Source of the DNA: JAZBPO01 sp963691775
GTDB lineage: Bacteria > Pseudomonadota > Gammaproteobacteria > Pseudomonadales > Azotimanducaceae
Direction: 5' to 3'
NCBI GenBank assembly: GCA_963691775.1
Contig: OY829369.1
Location: 2,666,001-2,730,000 of the forward strand
DNA length: 64,000 bases
Shown: positions 27,625 through 36,094 of the stretch, piece by piece
Layout of the letters: every line of letters begins with the position of its first letter
How positions within the stretch are numbered: the first letter of the stretch is position 1
The notes under the pieces: generated by a model
What the model saw: the letters and a program-made list of their open reading frames with translations, nothing else
What the model was told of the DNA's origin: nothing
Databases searched by the model: none
Position numbers and translations under genes: made by a program

Positions 27625-28076
27625 ATGGACTGGATACCGCTGGTCTGGATCGTCGCCGGTCTCCTGATCGTGCTGCTCGAACTCTTCCTGTCGGGCTTCA
27701 TTGCCGTGTTCATCGGTATCGGTGCGCTCGTCACCGGCATCGCCATTGCGCTGGGCCTCCCGGGCGACGCGCGCTTCCATTCCTCGTGTTCGTCGGCGTC
27801 ACGGTTGGCAGCCTGTTGGGGCTACGGGCGCGGTTCTCCCGCTGGTTTCAGGGCCGCGTGCATCAGGGTGGCGGCGACGAGGCCGATGACGACTTCATTG
27901 GCCGCGAAGCCCGCGTGATCCGAGGCTTCGGCGCTGAAGATCGTGGGCGCGGGGAGGTCGACTATCGCGGCTCGACCTGGTCCGCGCGTGCGGATCGGCC
28001 GCTTTCCGAAGGCGACCTCGTAGTCATCAAAGGGCGGGAAAACCTTACTCTCATCGTCGCGCCGCAGGAGATCTGA
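27625..28076 (+). pseudogene. NfeD-like membrane protein gene with frameshift
   Basis: NfeD proteins partner with SPFH/stomatin proteins in membrane microdomains. The N-terminal half in one frame reads WIPLVWIVAGLLIVLLELFL followed by GFIAVFIGIGALVTG, two membrane segments. The C-terminal half, in the frame one base back, reads FVGVTVGSLLGLRARF and then the OB-fold part with IGREARVIRG, VDYRGSTWSARAD and GDLVVIKGREN. The switch falls at about 27775-27779; one extra base there (for example C in the CC of TTCCATTCC) restores a 150-codon gene of normal length. It is either a true mutation, a sequencing error, or less likely a programmed frameshift. It is two bases upstream of the SPFH gene. Confidence 0.8.
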
Positions 28077-28078
28077 TC

Positions 28079-29149
28079 ATGGTGTCACTGATTCTTGGAG
28101 TCGGCCTCGCGGTCGTCGTACTCGTTGCTCTTTTCCAGACGGCTCGGGTTGTCCCTCAGCGAGAGCAATTCGTGATCGAGCGCCTCGGCAAGTTTTCCGG
28201 GACGCTCGAGGCAGGCTTCCACGTTCTCATTCCCTTTGTGGACAAAGTGGCTTATCGCCATACGCTGAAAGAGCAGGCGGTCGACGTGCCGTCGCAGACC
28301 TGTATCACGGCGGACAACATCTCCGTCTCCATCGATGGCGTGCTCTACATGCAGGTCGTCGATGCCAAGGCCGCAAGTTACGGGATCGAGAACTACTACT
28401 TCGCGATCTCCCAGCTCGCGCAAACCACGCTCCGTTCCGAGATCGGCAAGATCGAACTCGACAAGACCTTCGAGGAGCGTGATGCCATCAACGCGTCGGT
28501 GGTTGCAGCAGTGGACAAGGCGTCCCAGCCCTGGGGCGTGAAGGTTCTGCGCTACGAGATCAAGGACATCATCCCGCCGGCGACGGTGACCGACGCGCTC
28601 GAGAAGCAGATGCGCGCGGAGCGGGAACGCCGGGCGGTGGTGGCAGAGTCCGAGGGCGAGCGGGAAGCGAAAATCAATGTCTCTGAGGGTCAGAAGCAGG
28701 AGACAATCAACTTGTCCGAAGCGGACAAGACCCGGCAGATCAACGAAGCGGAGGGTCGTGCCCGCGAGATCGAACTGATTGCGAACGCAACGGCCCAGGG
28801 TTTGCGCGAAGTGGCTGCAGCGCTTGGCGCCGAGGGCGGCCGCGAGGCCATGAACCTGCGTATCGCGGAGCAGTATGTGGTGCAGTTCGGCAAGCTGGCG
28901 GACCAGAACAACACGATCATCCTACCGTCCAATCTTGCGGATGTCGGTGGCATCGTCGCCGGCCTGGCGACGGTGCTCGATGGTCTCAACAGCGATGGCG
29001 GCGATGGCGGCGGTGACACACCGCGCGCTCAGCCCCCGCGCGCGCCACAGGCGCCGGGGCCCACCTACCAGGCACGTGGTGCGCGAACGGATGCGCGCTC
29101 GCTCGCAGAGCGCCTCGGTGATATCGCCGGCATGCCGCCGCGAAATTGA
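28079..29149 (+). CDS. qmcA: SPFH/Band 7 membrane protein (QmcA-like)
   Basis: This 356-residue stomatin/prohibitin-type scaffold has one N-terminal membrane anchor (about residues 3-22), then the Band 7 domain with VVPQREQFVIERLGKFSG and QTTLRSEIGKIELDKTFEER. A charged coiled coil follows (EKQMRAERERRAVVAESEGE), and a Gly/Pro/Ala-rich C-terminal tail ends in a basic segment. It is normally oligomeric at the inner membrane and works with NfeD proteins; in E. coli qmcA is paired with ybbK. Here the partner NfeD frame lies two bases upstream and is broken. The ATG is preceded by CAGGAG. Confidence 0.92.
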   Translation: MVSLILGVGLAVVVLVALFQTARVVPQREQFVIERLGKFSGTLEAGFHVLIPFVDKVAYRHTLKEQAVDVPSQTCITADNISVSIDGVLYMQVVDAKAASYGIENYYFAISQLAQTTLRSEIGKIELDKTFEERDAINASVVAAVDKASQPWGVKVLRYEIKDIIPPATVTDALEKQMRAERERRAVVAESEGEREAKINVSEGQKQETINLSEADKTRQINEAEGRAREIELIANATAQGLREVAAALGAEGGREAMNLRIAEQYVVQFGKLADQNNTIILPSNLADVGGIVAGLATVLDGLNSDGGDGGGDTPRAQPPRAPQAPGPTYQARGARTDARSLAERLGDIAGMPPRN

Positions 29150-29581
29150 GCTCGGCGTCGAGAGAGTCGTCGTCCGGTTGACGCTTCGAGGCCGCGGCAG
29201 GATGCGAGAATCGCTGGGGTCCAGGCGGAGCGATTTACCAGCGTGGGGTGCGACCCCGGACCCCGGTCCCCGGATCCCGGACCTGTTTGGAATCGCCTTG
29301 TCGATGGCCGGCCGCGGCCCTGTAGGCCCAGGTTGAGCACGGTCTTCGCGGTTTTTTGCGTGAGTTGTGGAGGCACCGCCTTGCGCATGGCCCCCGCCAG
29401 ATAGGCGGCTGCGTCATGGGCCCGGGTGTGACGACGGCTCGCCGGTACCCAGCGTCGGCCTCCCGGTCGGGCCCCGAGCGATTTTCTGGCGTCGAGCGAC
29501 GGAGATGACGGGGCGGCTGAGGCGTCTGCTTCAGCGTTCAGGTCGATTCGAAGACCCGCTTCGCTTTACCTGACGTTCGAC
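29150..29581. other. Intergenic gap with GC repeats, between convergent genes
   Basis: The gap of 432 bases contains no supported gene. It contains the CCGG-type repeat at 29245-29280 and a T6 tract at 29352-29357 preceded by GC-rich sequence (CGCGG), which may end transcription of the SPFH gene, though the stem is weak. Short frames are rejected as shadows. Confidence 0.5.
29245..29280. repeat. CCGG-rich dispersed repeat, copy A
   Basis: GGGGT and ACCCC form a small hairpin at 29245-29257, followed by tandem CCGG-containing 7-8-base units. The 11-mer CCGGTCCCCGG at 29263-29273 occurs again at 38592-38602. Both copies lie in gaps between convergent genes. This resembles REP-type extragenic repeats; family assignment would need a genome. 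Confidence 0.55.
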
Positions 29582-32227
29582 TCAGCGCGCACTCAGCTCC
29601 AGGATATCCGACGGCTGTTCCCGCCCCTGCGTGGAGTAGGTGGGGTCGGTGAGCCCTGAAGTTGCCAGTATCTCTGCGATGTCTGACAGCACGCCTTCAA
29701 CCTGGCCCTGAAGGATCGGGACAGAGATACGCTCCGCTGTGCTTCGCGCGGCGTCAAGATTCATGGCGAAGGCTTGATCGACCGCGATCGTCGAGTGCAT
29801 GAGGTCGCGCGATTCCATGCGCGCGATGCGGGCGCCTTCGAGCGCAAGGCGAAAGTTGCGCTCAGCGTCCCCAGGGCGCCCGGCCCGGATCTGCAGGCGG
29901 GCGAGTCGGCTGTACATCAGAGCCCGCGTTTCCGGATCCTCCAGAGTCGACAGGCGCTGCTGAGCGAGATCCATGCGCTGCATCACGATCGGTGCCTGAG
30001 ACTCCGAGAGCATCTGTGCGACGAGGTCGAGGTCTGCCTGGGAGGCGGCGACCGGGTCCGTGAGGCCGTCGATGAACTGAGCTGCCCGATAGGGTTCATT
30101 CGCGAGGATGAGGTGCTCGACGACCGTCGTGAGCGCCTGATCCCGGGCGACGTCCTCACCGACCAGACTCAGATCGCGCGCTGCGCGCTCCGTGTCGCCG
30201 AGATAGGCGCGCGCCTTTGCTGTTTCAACGAAGACGCGGACGCGATCCTCTTTGGGAAGGTCGCTGGCCCGGGAAACGGCCTCGTTGACGATCGTGTGCG
30301 CCACGGGCGTCGCGCTCATGTCGCCGTAGCGCTGCGCGATGCGCAGAAAGGTATGCATGCGGAGCACATCGTTCTGCAGCGTGCCGGCCGCTTTCACAGC
30401 AGCCTCTATGCGCTCGTTGGCGACATCAAGATTGCCTGAAATGTAATGGCTCACGGCAACGCGCCCGAGCAGCGCAGCTTTGTCCTCGGCGATGATCGAA
30501 CGGTCCGCGGCACCCTGCAGCCGTGCTCGGATGTCAGCGGGCACGGCTTGCTGGCCGGAGCGATTCATGAGGACACCGAGCGCAACCGCGGCTTGAGCGC
30601 GCGTGTCGACGTCTTCCAGCTCCTTGAGTTCATCAAGCGCTCGCGCAGACATCCGCCGCGCGGCAGCGTCCAAGCCTCTTTGCTGAAGCGCGACGGCAAT
30701 GCGGGCCCGGGCGACCGCGCGCTCGTAGGGCGACTGGATGAGTGTGGCAAGGGCGCTTGCCGCGTCGGGGTTCTCGCTGGCTATCTCGCCTGCGCGCGTT
30801 GCGAGAAATCGGCCCCACTCGCGGTCATCGACCAAGGCCTCTACGATCGCGCTCGCTTCGATCGGGGTGAGCGCGTCGATGCGTGGGGTCTCGACGCCAT
30901 CCACCATGGGCAATTGCCCTTGGAGGACCGGGTTATCGCTGACCATTCCCATAACGGCCATCTGACCCATGCCGGGCGCAGCCATACCGGACATCATCGC
31001 CACGAAGTCTTCCTTGGGAATCTGGCCCATGCCCGGCATTCCCAGCTGATTCGCGACGCCGGGCATGCCCATCATCATTGGCGGCGCGCCGCCCGTCATG
31101 CCCGCCATGGCAGCCATGCCGCTCGAGCCCCCGCCTACAGGCAATCCGCCCATTGCTGCAAGGGGGCCCATGGCCTGGCCCATCACCTGAGTCGTTGCGG
31201 CCATGGCCATGAAGGCGCTTGGATCTAAGCCCTTCATCATCGTCACGCCTGCCGCAGCGATGGCCTGTATGTCGACCTGCTGAGCTGGCGGAGCCATGGC
31301 ATTCACGGTTTCTGACATGACCTGAACGTTCTGTTCAACCTGCTCGCTCTGGATCGAGGCGGTGACTGCGGCCGCCACGGTCGGTGAAATGGCCTCCATT
31401 ACCGGAGTGGGCGGCGCTGCGGCGATTTCCTGCCTTTCCTGCTCATCAAGAAAGCTCTTGATGACAAGCGTGAGGGCCGCCGTGATGCCAACAAGGCTGC
31501 CGAATACGCCGACCAGCATTGCGGCTCTGTTGCGCATAAAAAAGCCCCAGAAACCGGCCGTATCGCCTTGGCCGATTCCAAGCTCCCTGCGTATTTCCCC
31601 CTCGAGGCGGGCGCGAATCTGCTTCTCGAGCTCGATACGCAAGCGGTCTTCATACGCTTTCAGCTGGCGCTTCTCCGCTGCCGCCCTGTTCGCCCGTTGG
31701 CGCGCGTCAGTCTGTTTGGTTTCCTCTTTTTCAAGGAGCTCCTTGATGTCCTGTTTGCAGGCCGGGCACTTCTCCAGCTCGGCAAGCGCCCGGGCGCTCA
31801 ACTCTTCCTCATGTCCGCAGCTCGGACACTTGAATACCCGCACGCCCTCTGTCATGGGCATAAGCGAGAGGCCGCCCGCTGCCGCCTCGCGGCCTGGTTC
31901 CCCGGAGGCGGCCCCTTCGGTTTCCCCCTGCGAGGCAGCGTGCTCCGCGGCCATCTCCGTGAGTGACTTGCCGGCGCTCGGGGCGATGTTGCAGAGGGCG
32001 CCCGTGGCAGCGATGACTTTGTAGTACCTGTCCGCCTGGTCCTTGGGCAAGGCGCGGAAAAGACGCGTGTTCCTGCCGGAGCTGATGAGCGCTTCGGCCT
32101 TTGGCTCGTCGATCTTCAGCACCTTTGCAAGGCGAACCTTCACGTCGGCGGGATCGGAGTCGTCCTTCAACTTGCCGAAGAGGATCAGGTCGTACAGGTC
32201 GTTCACTGGTGCGAGCCCCCGTTGCAT
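29582..32227 (-). CDS. Unusual zinc-ribbon, Met-rich, helical-repeat membrane protein
   Basis: I do not recognise this 881-residue protein as a named family. Residues 8-85 resemble an N-terminal alpha/beta module found in various gammaproteobacterial membrane proteins (LYDLILFGKLKDDSDPADVK; LPKDQADRYYKVIAATGA). A four-Cys zinc ribbon follows (C134, C137, C154, C157), a charged coiled coil (about 162-215), one membrane segment (about 234-258), then a Met/Gly/Ala-rich segment at 328-428 with about 23 Met. Residues 450-870 form helical TPR-like repeats. With the ribbon at the N-side the repeats would lie across the membrane. ATG 32227 or GTG 32206 (VNDLYDLI) could be the start; the latter has GGGGG upstream. 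Confidence 0.75.
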   Translation of the reverse strand: MQRGLAPVNDLYDLILFGKLKDDSDPADVKVRLAKVLKIDEPKAEALISSGRNTRLFRALPKDQADRYYKVIAATGALCNIAPSAGKSLTEMAAEHAASQGETEGAASGEPGREAAAGGLSLMPMTEGVRVFKCPSCGHEEELSARALAELEKCPACKQDIKELLEKEETKQTDARQRANRAAAEKRQLKAYEDRLRIELEKQIRARLEGEIRRELGIGQGDTAGFWGFFMRNRAAMLVGVFGSLVGITAALTLVIKSFLDEQERQEIAAAPPTPVMEAISPTVAAAVTASIQSEQVEQNVQVMSETVNAMAPPAQQVDIQAIAAAGVTMMKGLDPSAFMAMAATTQVMGQAMGPLAAMGGLPVGGGSSGMAAMAGMTGGAPPMMMGMPGVANQLGMPGMGQIPKEDFVAMMSGMAAPGMGQMAVMGMVSDNPVLQGQLPMVDGVETPRIDALTPIEASAIVEALVDDREWGRFLATRAGEIASENPDAASALATLIQSPYERAVARARIAVALQQRGLDAAARRMSARALDELKELEDVDTRAQAAVALGVLMNRSGQQAVPADIRARLQGAADRSIIAEDKAALLGRVAVSHYISGNLDVANERIEAAVKAAGTLQNDVLRMHTFLRIAQRYGDMSATPVAHTIVNEAVSRASDLPKEDRVRVFVETAKARAYLGDTERAARDLSLVGEDVARDQALTTVVEHLILANEPYRAAQFIDGLTDPVAASQADLDLVAQMLSESQAPIVMQRMDLAQQRLSTLEDPETRALMYSRLARLQIRAGRPGDAERNFRLALEGARIARMESRDLMHSTIAVDQAFAMNLDAARSTAERISVPILQGQVEGVLSDIAEILATSGLTDPTYSTQGREQPSDILELSAR

Positions 32228-32329
32228 GTCCGCGTGCCAAGGTACGCGCTCGTACCCTGGCTGTGCTGGATGCGCTGCGAGCCGAGTCTACAGGGGGGCG
32301 GCTGGGCCATGAAATCGCGTGCGCCCAAG

Positions 32330-33205
32330 TCAGTGTCCAAGGCGCGCTACGCGGAAGAGCCAGGGGGCGATGCCGGTAATGAAGAGCGCCATGAGACCGG
32401 TCTGGAGCCAGCGTACGAGGTCCGCGCCGAGGCCGACTGCGAGCAGGGGCGCCTCAAGGACGCCGGCGAGCCCGAACACCGCATAGAGCCCGAGGACTGC
32501 TGCCAGCGCGGCTCGCCACCAGCTGGGATGGCGCTTGAAGTCCATGCTGCGACGGTCGATGAGCACCCCTGCCCACCAGCCCGTAATGAACGCGCCTACG
32601 GCGGAGACTTCGCCCGGGCCGTCCGGCTCTGGCCAGAGCCACCAGAGCAGGGGCTGCACGGCGAGCAGGGCGAGCAATTGCGCGCGGCCATCGAGCGTGC
32701 GCCAGCGATGCATCCGTTCGGACAGGAGAAAGGTGAAAACGCCAAGGCTGAGTGTGCCTATGGCTGCGCCCACAAGAACGTCTTCAACGTCGTGGACGCC
32801 GAGATAGAGCCTGGAGAAGCAGATGCCGACCACGATGATGGCGGCGATCGGCCAGAACCAGGCGCGCCCGAACTCGCGGGCGAACCAGAACCACGTGACG
32901 ACGGCCAGCTGAGCGTGTCCCGAGGGCAGGCCGAAACTGTCACCGACGCGGCCATCTAGTGCGTACTCAACAGCTGGGCGTGGATCGTCGAATAGGTCCT
33001 TGAGAAACCCGTTGATCAGCGCGGAGGTGAGAATGACGAGGGCCAGTCGAGTGAACATGACCTTGTCCCAAAGCCAGTATCCGAGGGGCAGTACAAGAAG
33101 ATAGAAGGGGAAGTAGCCGAGGGCAGTGAATGCCTGGAAAACTGTGGTCGCCGCGTCGGAGCGCAGGGGTATTACCCAGGCCATATCGTGCAGAAACGCG
33201 TCCAT
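32330..33205 (-). CDS. PAP2-family membrane phosphatase
   Basis: This 291-residue polytopic protein has the three phosphatidic-acid-phosphatase type 2 motifs: KDLFDDPRP (K-x6-RP), LPSGHAQ, and SRLYLGVHDVED (SR-x5-H-x3-D). The active site would face the periplasm. Substrates of relatives are undecaprenyl pyrophosphate, phosphatidylglycerophosphate or other lipid phosphates. About seven to eight hydrophobic segments are seen. The start ATG at 33205 overlaps the stop of the MFS gene (TGATG) and has AAGGAG upstream; the longer frame is rejected. It belongs to a three-gene minus-strand operon with two MFS transporters. Confidence 0.9.
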   Translation of the reverse strand: MDAFLHDMAWVIPLRSDAATTVFQAFTALGYFPFYLLVLPLGYWLWDKVMFTRLALVILTSALINGFLKDLFDDPRPAVEYALDGRVGDSFGLPSGHAQLAVVTWFWFAREFGRAWFWPIAAIIVVGICFSRLYLGVHDVEDVLVGAAIGTLSLGVFTFLLSERMHRWRTLDGRAQLLALLAVQPLLWWLWPEPDGPGEVSAVGAFITGWWAGVLIDRRSMDFKRHPSWWRAALAAVLGLYAVFGLAGVLEAPLLAVGLGADLVRWLQTGLMALFITGIAPWLFRVARLGH

Positions 33206-34467
33206 CAGGACTCCTTGGTCGGTGCTGTGGCGTTGCCGGCTGATGCGAGCTCTGGATTGCGGGCGAGGATGCGCGCAATGCATGCGAGCGCCCCGAGTGC
33301 GAGCACCCCAGCCAGCAAGAAAGGCGCGCCGGGGAAGTAGACCCGTGCGGTTTCGGATGAGAAGTAATGAAACGTCTGGGTCAGGATGAGCGGTGAAACG
33401 ATGGCGACCAAGCTGATCATGCTTGCGATGGCGCCTTCCATTTCGCCGCGCGCTTCGGCAGGGAAGCGGCGCGAAATGACGGCGCGAAGAGAGGGCATGA
33501 CGAGGCCGACCAAGGCGCCGATGGCAATGAACGGAAAGAGCGCCCAGGCCACGGGAGCGAAGGCGTGGCCGAAGTAGCAGATCGCGCAGGAGGCGAGCCC
33601 GAGATAGATCGCGCGCGCCTCACCGATGCGCCCCACTACGGGGCCAACCAAGAGGCCCGAGACGACTGCCGAGGACATGCCGACGACGCCGAGTGCGAGG
33701 CCGACCTCGAACGGCGACCAGGCGAACTTGTGTACGACGTAGTAGGTCCACGTGGTCGGATTTACGTCATGGGCCAGGAAGTAGATGGCTACGCCGCCGA
33801 AGAGCGCGAACACAACCGCGTCACGGCGAACGGCGCGCAGGGCGCCGATCGGGTTGGCGCGGCCCAGCTCAAAGGCGCGGCGGCGTGCTTCAGGCAGGGT
33901 TTCCGGCAGGACGAAATAGCCGTACCCCATGTTCATCGCGGCAAGGCCGGCAGCGACGAAGAATGGTACGCGCGGACCTAGCTCGCCGAGGGCGCCCCCG
34001 AGTGCTGGGCCGACCACGAATCCGACGCCCCAGGCTGCTCCGATGAGGCCGTACCGACCCGCGCGCTCTGCCTCAGGTGTGACGTCGGCGACGTAGGCGT
34101 TCGCTGTCGCGAAGGTGGCAGCGGATGCGCCGGAAAGGAGGCGGCCGATGAAAAGCCAGAAGAGCGTGGGCGCGAATCCCATGATCACGTAGTCGACCGC
34201 AAGCGTCGCGAGGGAGACGAGCAGTATTGGCCGACGGCCGAACCGGTCAGAGAGATTGCCGATTACCGGAGAAAACAGGAATCGCATGGTCGCGTACACG
34301 AACATCAGGCCCCCGCCCCAGGCGGCGGCGGTCCCGACCGTGCCGCCGGACAGGTCGGTGAGCAGACCCGGCAGCACGGGAATGATGAGACCGAAGCCGA
34401 GCGTATCCATGAACAGCGTTACCATTAGGAACGTGACGGCGTGCGGGCTGTCGGCGCGAATGCTCAT
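33205..34467 (-). CDS. MFS transporter, TetA-like
   Basis: This 420-residue major facilitator with 12 expected membrane helices is TetA(class)-like: LFMDTLGFGLIIPVLPGLL in helix 1, then the loop-2/3 motif GNLSDRFGRRPILLVSL, and AYVADVTPEAERAGRYGLIGAAWGVGF, typical of the drug:H+ antiporter-1 tetracycline group. Many such chromosomal proteins export unknown compounds and confer no tetracycline resistance, so no resistance call is made. It ends in a TGATG overlap with the PAP2 gene and starts 26 bases after the spinster-type MFS gene. Confidence 0.88.
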   Translation of the reverse strand: MSIRADSPHAVTFLMVTLFMDTLGFGLIIPVLPGLLTDLSGGTVGTAAAWGGGLMFVYATMRFLFSPVIGNLSDRFGRRPILLVSLATLAVDYVIMGFAPTLFWLFIGRLLSGASAATFATANAYVADVTPEAERAGRYGLIGAAWGVGFVVGPALGGALGELGPRVPFFVAAGLAAMNMGYGYFVLPETLPEARRRAFELGRANPIGALRAVRRDAVVFALFGGVAIYFLAHDVNPTTWTYYVVHKFAWSPFEVGLALGVVGMSSAVVSGLLVGPVVGRIGEARAIYLGLASCAICYFGHAFAPVAWALFPFIAIGALVGLVMPSLRAVISRRFPAEARGEMEGAIASMISLVAIVSPLILTQTFHYFSSETARVYFPGAPFLLAGVLALGALACIARILARNPELASAGNATAPTKES

Positions 34468-34493
34468 CGGGCGAGGCCTTGCTTCTCCGGGCC

Positions 34494-35822
34494 TTACCCG
34501 TCTCCGCGAGCGGCTTCGAGTGCTTCGAGATGAATGCGATCGCCTTCGAAACGGCGCCCCGCGAGGAAGAAAAGTGGTATGGCGAGCAGGCTGATCAACG
34601 TGAATACGACCAGGGTCCAGGTATACGGCTCTGCGTACCCTGCGTCTTTCATCATGTCGATGCTGATCCCGCCAGCCGTGATGCCGAAGCCAAGCCCGAT
34701 CAGATTCAGCATGAGAATGTAGAACGCGACGACTGTTGCGCGAATCTTTGGTGGAACGAGTTCCTGCACGGAGGAGAAGGTCGGGCCGTAGAAGCAGCCG
34801 AGCTGGAAGAAGCCGAAGAAGACGCCGGCCCAGAACCAGATCGACTCGGGCGGCACGAGGCGGTAAGCGATATTGATCGGCGCGAGCAGCAGCATGATCC
34901 AGAACAGGAACATGGCCCGGCCGTTTCCTGTCTTGCGGTAGTACCAGTCGCTACCGGCGCCGCCAAAGAGGTTACCGAGGACGCCGCCGATGACCGCGAT
35001 CCAGCCCGTGGTCTGGGCAATCCAAGCGCGCTCGAAGCCACGTTCCTGCACGAACCAGAGCTGGTCGAAGGCTGCTGCGCCGAGGATGAAGTGGAGGGCG
35101 ACGCCGCCTGCCATGGTGAGGGCAAGCGCAGGGCAGTTGCCCAGAGCGCGGAAGGCGGTTGCAAAGATCTCCTTTAGCTTCGGGCGCTCCACGCTCGGTG
35201 CCTGGGCGTGCTGACGCCGCGGTGTTTCTTTTACGAAGAGCATGACAAGGGCAAGGCACAGGCCAATCGCACCGAGCGCGTAGAAACAGTTTCGCCATCC
35301 GATAGCAGGCCCCAGGTAGCCGGCGATCATCAGCGAAGCCCCGACGCCTATCGGAACACCCATGTAGTAAGCGCCAGCCGCGAAGCCGAGCTTCGCGGGC
35401 GGGAAACGGTCTGCCAGCATGGACATGGACGTCGGCGTCAGGACGGATTCGCCGACGCCGATGAACATGCGCGGCAGCGCGAGGGACATGAACCCGCGAG
35501 CGGCGCCGGAGATGGCGGTGAGCAGGCTCCAGAGCGCGAGGCCGGCGGCAACCAGGCGAGGCCGGTGCAGCATGTCTGCGGCCGCGCCCATGAACAGTCC
35601 CATCAGCGCATAGAAAACGATGAAGGCGAATCCGGTCAGCAGGCCGAACTGCGTATCCGTAAGGCCAAGCTCGGGCACGATGAAGTTCGCGAAGCTCTGC
35701 AGAAGTTGGCGGTCGACGAAGTTCATGACGTTCAGCAGCGTCAGAAATGCGAGGAATCCGTAGTGCCGAAGGGGGATCTCCGCGCGTTGCTCCCCGCCGT
35801 CTGCCGCAGCATTTGCAGTCAT
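34494..35822 (-). CDS. MFS transporter, spinster-like
   Basis: This 442-residue major facilitator begins with LRHYGFLAFLTLLNVMNFVDRQLL, the typical N-terminus of spinster-like MFS proteins, which have DRQ or DR in the first helix region, then TDTQFGLLTGFAFIVFY and a later FFGFFQLGCFYGPTFSSVQELVPP block. Relatives transport lipids or carboxylates; the substrate is not established. The ATG at 35822 is preceded by GGGAGGAGA, a strong ribosome-binding site, making it the probable first gene of the minus-strand operon with the TetA-like MFS and the PAP2 phosphatase. Confidence 0.88.
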   Translation of the reverse strand: MTANAAADGGEQRAEIPLRHYGFLAFLTLLNVMNFVDRQLLQSFANFIVPELGLTDTQFGLLTGFAFIVFYALMGLFMGAAADMLHRPRLVAAGLALWSLLTAISGAARGFMSLALPRMFIGVGESVLTPTSMSMLADRFPPAKLGFAAGAYYMGVPIGVGASLMIAGYLGPAIGWRNCFYALGAIGLCLALVMLFVKETPRRQHAQAPSVERPKLKEIFATAFRALGNCPALALTMAGGVALHFILGAAAFDQLWFVQERGFERAWIAQTTGWIAVIGGVLGNLFGGAGSDWYYRKTGNGRAMFLFWIMLLLAPINIAYRLVPPESIWFWAGVFFGFFQLGCFYGPTFSSVQELVPPKIRATVVAFYILMLNLIGLGFGITAGGISIDMMKDAGYAEPYTWTLVVFTLISLLAIPLFFLAGRRFEGDRIHLEALEAARGDG

Positions 35823-36094
35823 CTCTCCTCCCTCAGGGTATTTCCGCGTGCCCTTCTTTGCGCAGGTCGTCGACCGGGCACTGGTCGCGACGGGCCGAGC
35901 ATAGCGAAGCGCCTGCGTCTCGGCACGACGAGTTCGGTGCGGATGTATGGACAGCTTTGCGTTCGTGCAATGCGGGTGTCAGATGGCGTAGCGTTACAAC
36001 GCGAGAATAAGAATGTTGCCGAGCAGCGCGGGCCATGACGCCAACCCAGGGATGGGTTGCTGACCGCGCCGATGATCGACGCGGACTTCTGCGA

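Noticed and set aside
33205..34467. TetA-like MFS gene as a tetracycline resistance determinant
   Set aside because: Chromosomal, in an operon with a PAP2 phosphatase and another MFS gene, with no tetR-like regulator or mobile element; similarity is to the wider family only.
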